Origin: Synechococcales cyanobacterium PMM_0073
GTDB taxonomy: Bacteria; Cyanobacteriota; Cyanobacteriia; Elainellales; Elainellaceae
DNA length: 11,240 bases
Direction of reading: 5' to 3'
NCBI GenBank assembly: GCA_949127695.1
Contig: CASBQH010000475.1
Span: 1-11,240, forward strand
How positions within the stretch are numbered: the first letter of the stretch is position 1; each line of letters opens with the position of its first letter. The position numbers and the translations under genes were made by a program. Below the pieces are notes generated by a model that saw only the letters and a program-made list of their open reading frames with translations, had not been told where the DNA came from and ran no database searches. Shown here one piece after another: positions 7,290-11,240 of the stretch.

Positions 7290-8111
7290 TCAGTGATTCC
7301 GGCGATCCATCCAATCGACAATCACCTGCGTCAGCCCTTCTAAGGTATAGTCTACGGCTTCGAGATCAACCCGACCAAAGCAGGCTTGACAGGTGATCGA
7401 AGTCTGCGGCCCAATTGAGGCCAAACAGCAGCCAGAATCGACCGAGAGCGCCTCAGACTTCAGCAGCTGATCAAAGCAGGAAACGGTTTTAGAACTCGCG
7501 AAGGTAATCATCTGGATACGCTGCTGCTGTAGTGCTATCGCGACTTCTGGCGGCATCCTGGCTGTGCATCTGGACTGGTAGGCCGCCACTTCAGTCACAA
7601 TCGCACCTTTCGCGGCCATCGCCTGCACTAACAGCTCGCGTCCACCTGTTTCCACTCTGGGAAACAGCAGCCTCAGCCCAGATGGCGCAACTGGAAAATG
7701 CTCAACCAGCGCATCGGCCACAAAGCTGAGCGGCACAAAGTCAGCAGGGCAACCCTGAGCCTCCAGGCAAGCAGCAGTCTTCTGCCCCACGACCGCAATC
7801 TTCAGGTGAGCCAACGCTGCCTGCTGTGCCTCTGCGCTCAGATGTTGCGTCGCCAGTCGCTTAAAAAAAGCATCAACGCCGTTGGTAGAGGTGAGAATCA
7901 GCCAGTCAAACTGGTCGAGCTGGGCAATCGCCTGATCAAGATCTGCCCAGCTAGAGGGCGGCGTGATCTCGATGGCGGGCAGCTCCAGCACCTCAGCACC
8001 CGCCTGCTGCAACAGCTGGGTAAACTGGCTCGACTGTCCGGCAGCGCGCGTGACCAGAATAGTGGGGGGAAAGGGCGCAGAGATCACAGGCAGCAAAAAA
8101 CAAAACAGCAC
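7290..8111 (-). CDS. hemD: Uroporphyrinogen-III synthase
   Basis: HemD closes the linear tetrapyrrole hydroxymethylbilane with inversion of ring D to give uroporphyrinogen III, the precursor of heme, chlorophyll, bilins, siroheme and cobalamin. Landmarks are ILVTRAAGQSSQF (18-30), LPAIEI (44-49), LILTSTNGVDAFF (71-83), IAVVGQKTA (105-113), VAAYQS (175-180), ITFASSKTV (202-210), ASIGPQTS (231-238) and DYTLEGL (254-260). This two-lobed family diverges strongly, but these positions fit. The frame opens at GTG 8111, 4 bases after the cobA stop, which would suit coupling. However, the first eight residues are unusually hydrophobic. A second GTG at 8087 would start the protein nearer the conserved ILVTR, giving 265 residues. 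Neither has a clear ribosome-binding site, so the start is open while the identity is not. Confidence 0.93.
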   Translation of the reverse strand: MLFCFLLPVISAPFPPTILVTRAAGQSSQFTQLLQQAGAEVLELPAIEITPPSSWADLDQAIAQLDQFDWLILTSTNGVDAFFKRLATQHLSAEAQQAALAHLKIAVVGQKTAACLEAQGCPADFVPLSFVADALVEHFPVAPSGLRLLFPRVETGGRELLVQAMAAKGAIVTEVAAYQSRCTARMPPEVAIALQQQRIQMITFASSKTVSCFDQLLKSEALSVDSGCCLASIGPQTSITCQACFGRVDLEAVDYTLEGLTQVIVDWMDRRNH

Positions 8112-8115
8112 GACT

Positions 8116-8856
8116 CTATTGTGCAGCGGAATTGCCGCTTAGGTAAGGCATCAGCCGCACGACTTCGCCAATCACAATCACCGCTGGCGAGATCGGCTGC
8201 TGCGCGGTCTGGCGCAAAATATTGCCCAAGTTTCCAGTCCAGATCTGCTGCTGGGGTTGGCTAGCCCAGCGAATAATTGCCATTGGCGTTTCCAGCTTGC
8301 GTCCGTGGCGCAGCAGCTGTTCAATAATTTCAGGCAGCTGCTTGGCTCCCATCAGCAGCACCAGCGTCTCAAGCTGAGAGAGCGCCTCCCAGTCGAGTGC
8401 ATCTGGCTCATGGGCAGTAGCCACCGCAAAGCAGCGGCTCAGCACTGGATCGGTGAGCGGAATCCCCGCAAGCAGAGGGGCAGTTAGGGCAGAAGAGAGA
8501 CCCGGAACTGTCTCAAACGCACAGCCCGCCTGACTGAGCGCCTGAATTTCAGCGGCTGAGCGGCCAAAAATAAACGGGTCGCCGCTCTTGAGCCGAACGA
8601 CCTGCTTACCCTGCTCTGCCTGCTCCACCAACAGCTGATTGATTTCTGCTTGAGCCGCGCTGGGCTGGCCACCGCGTTTGCCCACCTGAATCTGCTCGCA
8701 GTGATCTGGCACCAAGGCAAGCAGCTCATCGCCCACCAGCGCATCATAAACCAGCACCTCTGCCTGCTGTAGCAGCCGATGCGCTTGCAGGGTCAAATGC
8801 TCTATGCGGCCTGTGCCTGCCCCCACCAGGTAGACTTTGCCAGCTTTGCGCGTCAT
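8116..8856 (-). CDS. cobA: Uroporphyrinogen-III C-methyltransferase
   Basis: CobA transfers two methyl groups from S-adenosylmethionine to uroporphyrinogen III, giving precorrin-2 for siroheme and cobalamin. The sequence shows KVYLVGAGTG (7-16), VYDALV (36-41), VGKRGG (58-63), VVRLKSGDPFIFGRS (86-100), VPGLSSA (117-123), AGIPLTDPVLSR (130-141) and PAVIVIGEVV (224-233), in family order. It has no fused HemD or CysG N-terminal domain. The usual GAGPG glycine loop reads GAGTG here. I chose ATG 8856 (246 residues): GAGG stands 8 bases upstream, and KVYLVGAG normally begins close to the start. The longer frame would need TTG 8922 and adds an unconserved leader. It is followed at 4 bp by hemD, which makes its substrate, so it is the first gene of a cobA-hemD-coaE unit. 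Confidence 0.95.
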   Translation of the reverse strand: MTRKAGKVYLVGAGTGRIEHLTLQAHRLLQQAEVLVYDALVGDELLALVPDHCEQIQVGKRGGQPSAAQAEINQLLVEQAEQGKQVVRLKSGDPFIFGRSAAEIQALSQAGCAFETVPGLSSALTAPLLAGIPLTDPVLSRCFAVATAHEPDALDWEALSQLETLVLLMGAKQLPEIIEQLLRHGRKLETPMAIIRWASQPQQQIWTGNLGNILRQTAQQPISPAVIVIGEVVRLMPYLSGNSAAQ

Positions 8857-8864
8857 ATCCTGTG

Positions 8865-8868
8865 CCTC
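8865..8868 (-). promoter_or_regulatory. Ribosome-binding site that decides the cobA start
   Basis: On the minus strand GAGG lies 8 bases before ATG 8856. This supports the internal ATG over the upstream TTG at 8922. Confidence 0.6.
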
Positions 8869-8965
8869 AGCAAAATCGCCGGAAATCTCACTCCCCAACT
8901 CTACAGCATCCGGCAGCGTCAAGCGGCTCGTCGATTATCGAGATGCGCCCACTAAAATTGGATTT

Positions 8966-8976
8966 TGTCAAGCGCT
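8966..8976. repeat. TGTCAAGCGCT repeat, copy 1
   Basis: Read on the minus strand this is AGCGCTTGACA, which contains a consensus -35 hexamer pointing at cobA. An identical 11-mer lies exactly 100 bp to the right. A shortened copy, GTCAAGCG, lies 49 bp to the left. Confidence 0.7.
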
Positions 8977-9065
8977 ATAAATTGGGTTTTTGGGCAGAAA
9001 GTCCGCGAGATATCTCAGCGCTTTAGCGCAATATTCGCAAATTGAGATTCTTTAAAAATGGCGGA

Positions 9066-9076
9066 TGTCAAGCGCT
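9066..9076. repeat. TGTCAAGCGCT repeat, copy 2
   Basis: This is the second exact 11-mer. Its AGCGCT half is itself palindromic and also appears alone at 9017-9022. A TATAGT at 9088-9093 follows on the plus strand with 16 bases between, so it may equally serve rightward transcription. Confidence 0.7.
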
Positions 9077-9154
9077 GGACTCCGTTTTATAGTTTGAGAC
9101 GAGGAAGCCTAATCAGACAGAACCAAGTCAGAACTGTACGCCTGCTCTTGCGAT

Positions 9155-9173
9155 TTCATTTTTCAAAAGTGAA
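9155..9173. promoter_or_regulatory. Imperfect 19-bp inverted repeat, possible operator
   Basis: TTCATTTTTCAAAAGTGAA pairs over eight positions each side of a 3-base centre, with one T:G mismatch. It lies about 120 bp upstream of the DUF4912 start. It has no T-run after it on either strand typical of a terminator, so a protein-binding dyad is the more natural reading. Confidence 0.4.
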
Positions 9174-9281
9174 GTTGAGGGGGCAGGTTTTTGCTGGGCA
9201 GGGTTGTTTCTAATTAGCAGGCGATTTAGATGCTTTGCAGGTCATTAGAATAGAGGTGAGCCATCCCAGATCTCAGCTTCC

Positions 9282-9286
9282 AGGAG
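9282..9286 (+). promoter_or_regulatory. Ribosome-binding site that decides the DUF4912 start
   Basis: AGGAG stands 8 bases before ATG 9295. It selects this start over a TTG at 9235 in the same frame, and puts the signal peptide at the very N-terminus. Confidence 0.75.
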
Positions 9287-9294
9287 TCCTCTCT

Positions 9295-10326
9295 ATGTCT
9301 GCCGCCATGCCGCCTGATCAAGATCGGAGCCGCGCTAGATTTCAGCCTCCGCCAGCCATTGTTGCTGTCTTGATCCTGTTTGCGATTCCCGCTACGCCTA
9401 GTCTGGCCGCCGATTTAACCGCCAAACTGACGACAGTTAGGCCACTGGCCGAGATTTCTGGATCATCACCTGTGTTAAAAGCTGGCGCTGAAGCAGGCAA
9501 CGTAGAATCCCCCATCCCGCAGCCTGACACAGAGATCGCCATCTCGGAGCCACAGCCCGCACCCGCTTGGCCTCTATGGCCTGTGGGTCTAGCCATCCCG
9601 ATGCTGGGCGGCTCGCTCTGGTGGCTGGTCACTCGTGAGGCCAAGGGATTAGGACTGGGCGGTAGTCCAGCAGCTCTGCCTGCCTCTGCCTCAAATCTAG
9701 CTGCCAATTCAGTCCAGCAAGCTGCCGATCCTGCTCCAGACGGGTCTGAGCCAAGTTCAGAACTCCAAGACTGGCTACGCCTCACGTCTCAGGCTGCCGG
9801 GGAGTTGCAAGCAAGCTGGAAAATCTCGGCGGCACGTCGGCTGGAGCTACGCCAGCAAGGTGGCCGCAAGCTGATGCTGCATCTGCATGAAGCGACAGGA
9901 ACAACCGACGGCTCGATTGCCCCTGTGGTTGGGCAAGTGGTTGGGCAAGTGGTTGGGCAATATGAATGCAGTGAACAAGCTCAGAGCCTACGACTCCGCC
10001 CGCCCATTCCAGCCCTCGACTATACAGCCGAACTGGGCTACATCACGCTAGATGGCCGCTGGCTCAAACTGGTGAGTTCAGCGCCAGTTGCGCCGGTGCC
10101 GTCTCAGTCAGCGGGCAAGGCAATGGGCAAGACAGCGCCAGAATTCACAGAATTAGATCTACTAGATCAACCGGCTCAGCCCATTCAGCAGGGAGGCAGC
10201 CAACTGGCCGCTTCGTTTCTGGTTAGAGCCGCTGATGCTGCTCACCATTGCTGTGCTCTGGCTGCTGACTGCTGGCCTCAAGCTGCTGACTGCTGGCCTG
10301 CTGTACGGCAGCTTACTCTTAGATAA
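9295..10326 (+). CDS. DUF4912-domain protein with signal peptide, probably frameshifted near its end
   Basis: As read, this is 343 residues. Residues 1-39 look like a Sec signal peptide: basic RSRAR, then IVAVLILFAIPA, with likely cleavage near SLA-AD. A Pro-rich spacer follows, then a second hydrophobic segment at about 92-112 (WPLWPVGLAIPMLGGSLWWLV). Residues about 165-265 match the DUF4912 pattern: ASWKISAARRLELRQQGG, LMLHLHEATG, YECSEQAQ and YTAELGYITLDGRWLKLV. The loop before YECSE is swollen by three VVGQ units. The domain's molecular role is not established to my knowledge. After about residue 300 this frame turns into an implausible Cys/His/Ala stretch (AADAAHHCCALAADCW), while frame +2 holds a good membrane helix. 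I infer a one-base frameshift between 10166 and 10235, so the intact protein would end at 10417 with about 373 residues. A HEAT-repeat gene follows. Confidence 0.8.
   Translation: MSAAMPPDQDRSRARFQPPPAIVAVLILFAIPATPSLAADLTAKLTTVRPLAEISGSSPVLKAGAEAGNVESPIPQPDTEIAISEPQPAPAWPLWPVGLAIPMLGGSLWWLVTREAKGLGLGGSPAALPASASNLAANSVQQAADPAPDGSEPSSELQDWLRLTSQAAGELQASWKISAARRLELRQQGGRKLMLHLHEATGTTDGSIAPVVGQVVGQVVGQYECSEQAQSLRLRPPIPALDYTAELGYITLDGRWLKLVSSAPVAPVPSQSAGKAMGKTAPEFTELDLLDQPAQPIQQGGSQLAASFLVRAADAAHHCCALAADCWPQAADCWPAVRQLTLR
9925..9960 (+). repeat. Three tandem copies of GTGGTTGGGCAA in the DUF4912 domain
   Basis: Three perfect 12-bp units encode VVGQVVGQVVGQ, just before YECSE. The last GQYE aligns with the QQYECDE I remember from related proteins, so the extra units look like a recent in-frame expansion of a loop. 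Confidence 0.9.
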
Positions 10327-10417
10327 GCTGCTGCCCCCCACCGTCAAAGTTCGACTGCCCAAGCGTCAGATGCCCGGACTGAGCGCGCATTACGGCATGA
10401 AGCTACCTGAAACGTGA
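10166..10417 (+). pseudogene. Displaced 3' end of the DUF4912 gene (membrane helix in frame +2)
   Basis: Frame +2 is open from after a TAG at 10163-10165 to TGA 10415-10417. It encodes WPLRFWLEPLMLLTIAVLWL, continues LLTAGLKLLTAGLLYGSLLLDKLL, and then has a basic tail with KVRLPKRQMPG. This is a convincing transmembrane helix with a cytoplasmic-type basic flank, and ordinary codon use. Frame +1 over the same bases gives a non-protein-like Cys-rich end. The simplest reading is that both frames are one gene interrupted by a one-base insertion, perhaps in GGGAGG at 10191-10196, either real or an assembly error. The alternative is a separate 60-residue membrane protein from ATG 10235, but no ribosome-binding site is visible there. 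Confidence 0.6.
10261..10299 (+). repeat. 18-bp direct repeat with 21-bp period
   Basis: GCTGCTGACTGCTGGCCT occurs at 10261-10278 and at 10282-10299. In frame +2 it encodes a seven-residue duplication (LLTAGLK, LLTAGLL) inside the membrane helix. The 21-bp period preserves the frame. Confidence 0.9.
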
Positions 10418-10465
10418 GCCTTGCTTTAAAGCCTTCTTAAGCCGCGCCCCCAAGCTACAGTTGCT

Positions 10466-11240
10466 ATGCCGAATGCTATGCCAAAATCCCGCAAGCTTGC
10501 AGCGCTTCAGGCGAGCCTCAACCAGATCCGCGCAGAGCCCCAAACCGAAGCTGCCGCCGCAGGGCTACGCGAAGCTTTGGCAAGCAAGCAGCCGATTGCA
10601 ATTGCCCAAGCCGCCCGAATTATTCGAGATGCCGACCTCCGCAGCCTGATCCCTGAGCTGCTAGACAGCTTTGAGCGGCTGATGCAAACTCCCGTCGCCG
10701 CCGATCCCAACTGTCTGGGCAAGCAGGCGATTATTGACGCGCTCTATCGGCTCGACTACCCAGAGCCAGAGCCGTTTTTGACCGGGATACGGCATCGACA
10801 GCTGGAACCAGCCTGGGGTGGCTCGGTCGATACAGCAGCCGGACTGCGGGCAGTGGCAGCACTCGGCCTGGTGCGGGTCAACTACCCAGAGATTATGAGC
10901 GAGCTAGCCGATCTGCTGGCCGATGCTGAATTAGAGGCTCGCATTGGCGCAGTTCGAGCCTGTAGCTATAGCGCCAGCCCTGCGGTGGTGCCGCTGCTGC
11001 GGTTGAAGGTGCAGTTGGGCGATCAGGCGGCAGTGCTGGCCGAATGTTTTTCTGTGCTGCTCCAGCTAGCCCCAGCCCCTGCTCTGCCGTTGGTCAGCCA
11101 AGCCTTACAGCAGCCAGAGCGGGAAATATCCGAGATGGCAGCACTGGCGCTGGGTGAATCGCGCTTGCCTGCGGCGCTGCCAATTTTGCAGCAGTGGTGG
11201 CGCTCCAGCCCAGACCGCGACCTGCGCCAGACGGGGCTAC
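10466..11240 (+). CDS. HEAT-repeat protein, N-terminal part (runs off the window)
   Basis: An open frame starts at ATG 10466 and has no stop before the edge, giving 258 codons so far. The translation is a chain of paired helices. After a basic start (MPNAMPKSRKLAALQ) come LREALASKQPIAIAQAARII, a DPNCLGKQAIIDALYRLD segment, FLTGIRHRQLEPAWGGSVDT, LRAVAALGLVRVNYPEIMSE, LADLLADAELEARIGAVRAC, and later MAALALGESRLPAALPIL. These are HEAT/armadillo-type repeats with the usual Ala/Leu helix faces, a scaffold for protein-protein contacts. From memory, GIRHxQxEPxWGGSVDTA marks a bacterial HEAT subfamily without an assigned role. HEAT repeats also occur in phycobilin lyases of the CpcE/NblB type, but no specific link is visible. 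A second in-frame ATG lies at 10478, and neither has a clear ribosome-binding site. It starts 48 bp after the displaced end of the DUF4912 gene, so the two may be cotranscribed. Confidence 0.85.
   Translation, partial: MPNAMPKSRKLAALQASLNQIRAEPQTEAAAAGLREALASKQPIAIAQAARIIRDADLRSLIPELLDSFERLMQTPVAADPNCLGKQAIIDALYRLDYPEPEPFLTGIRHRQLEPAWGGSVDTAAGLRAVAALGLVRVNYPEIMSELADLLADAELEARIGAVRACSYSASPAVVPLLRLKVQLGDQAAVLAECFSVLLQLAPAPALPLVSQALQQPEREISEMAALALGESRLPAALPILQQWWRSSPDRDLRQTGL

Larger units (their letters stand above)
8857..9294. promoter_or_regulatory. Divergent intergenic region, cobA / DUF4912 gene
   Basis: These 438 bp hold no convincing gene. Contents are two exact copies of TGTCAAGCGCT 100 bp apart plus a shorter GTCAAGCG at 8918-8925, a 10-bp palindrome GAGATATCTC at 9007-9016, a GCGC-TTTA-GCGC mini-dyad at 9018-9029, and an imperfect 19-bp dyad at 9155-9173. 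For the rightward gene, TAGAAT at 9246-9251 is a possible -10 without a good -35. For cobA, consensus TTGACA occurs twice on the minus strand but without a matching -10 at normal spacing. I saw no cobalamin-riboswitch core. Confidence 0.45.

Noticed and set aside
7698..8264. 188-codon plus-strand frame opposite hemD and cobA
   Set aside because: It crosses the junction of two well-identified genes on the other strand, and its translation is Arg/Ser/Gln-rich without any domain.
8857..8922. 22-residue extension of CobA from TTG 8922
   Set aside because: It needs a rare start codon and encodes an unconserved leader. ATG 8856 has GAGG at the right distance and matches the usual family start.
8857..8990. 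Cobalamin riboswitch ahead of cobA
   Set aside because: I looked on the minus strand for the conserved B12-box type core and saw none. The leader is also short if cobA starts at 8856.
9235..9294. 20-residue extension of the DUF4912 protein from TTG 9235
   Set aside because: AGGAG and ATG at 9295 are far better, and the extension would bury the signal peptide.
9342..9785. 147-codon minus-strand frame opposite the DUF4912 gene
   Set aside because: The plus strand has a signal peptide, ribosome-binding site and domain match; the antisense translation has none.
9925..9960. CRISPR-like or other repeat array
   Set aside because: The units are 12 bp, contiguous, in frame and without spacers, so they are a coding minisatellite.
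10418..10465. Terminator between the DUF4912 and HEAT genes
   Set aside because: GCTTTAAAGC is a short AT-centred palindrome with no GC-rich stem and no following T-run, so termination is not supported.
1..11240. HIP1 sites (GCGATCGC), tRNA genes, insertion sequences
   Set aside because: None was seen by eye on reading the window. A computed search would be needed to be certain about short sites.

Overview
The window looks like a stretch of cyanobacterial chromosome. The grounds are a NadC ending in the SAPITRS-x-WLDL form, a CobA with the SGDPFIFGR and LTDPVLSR forms, a Uma2-family (DUF820) nuclease-like gene, a DUF4912 protein whose core reads YECxE...ELGYxTxDGRWL, and an SKFW coiled-coil motif that I associate with cyanobacterial polysaccharide enzymes. 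All of these are judged from memory of the families; no search was run. I did not see the HIP1 octamer GCGATCGC, so the lineage within the phylum is left open.

Layout. (1) Bases 1-2097, + strand: the last 48 codons of an unidentified protein with a Gln-rich coiled coil, overlapped by 11 bases by a two-domain family-2 glycosyltransferase. This is the edge of a surface-polysaccharide locus. (2) Bases 5554-2112, - strand: a shortened RND-type exporter and then a Uma2-family protein, which ends 14 bases from the glycosyltransferase. (3) Bases 5555-5775: a divergent promoter region with a 13-bp tandem repeat just upstream of nadC. (4) Bases 5776-6636, +: nadC (NAD synthesis). (5) Bases 8856-6648, -: a tight cluster cobA-hemD-coaE (siroheme/cobalamin branch, uroporphyrinogen III formation, last step of CoA synthesis), meeting nadC tail to tail. 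(6) Bases 8857-9294: a 438-bp divergent intergenic region with repeated AGCGCTTGACA and several dyads. (7) Bases 9295-10417, +: a secreted or membrane-anchored DUF4912 protein that appears frameshifted near its 3' end. (8) Bases 10466 to the end, +: the N-terminal part of a HEAT-repeat protein that runs off the window.

How the genes relate. HemD makes uroporphyrinogen III and CobA methylates it, so this pair sits at the branch between heme/chlorophyll and siroheme/cobalamin. nadC and coaE add cofactor biosynthesis genes, making the centre of the window housekeeping. The flanks are more variable. The most unusual object is the 903-residue RND protein. It keeps the proton-relay residues of transmembrane helices 4 and 10, but both funnel (TolC-docking) subdomains appear to be missing. 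One is replaced by a Pro/Lys-rich linker and the other is closed up, and no adaptor gene lies beside it. The other points of interest are the SKFW motif on both sides of the first gene junction, the DUF4912 frameshift, short in-frame tandem repeats, and two sets of possible operator repeats.
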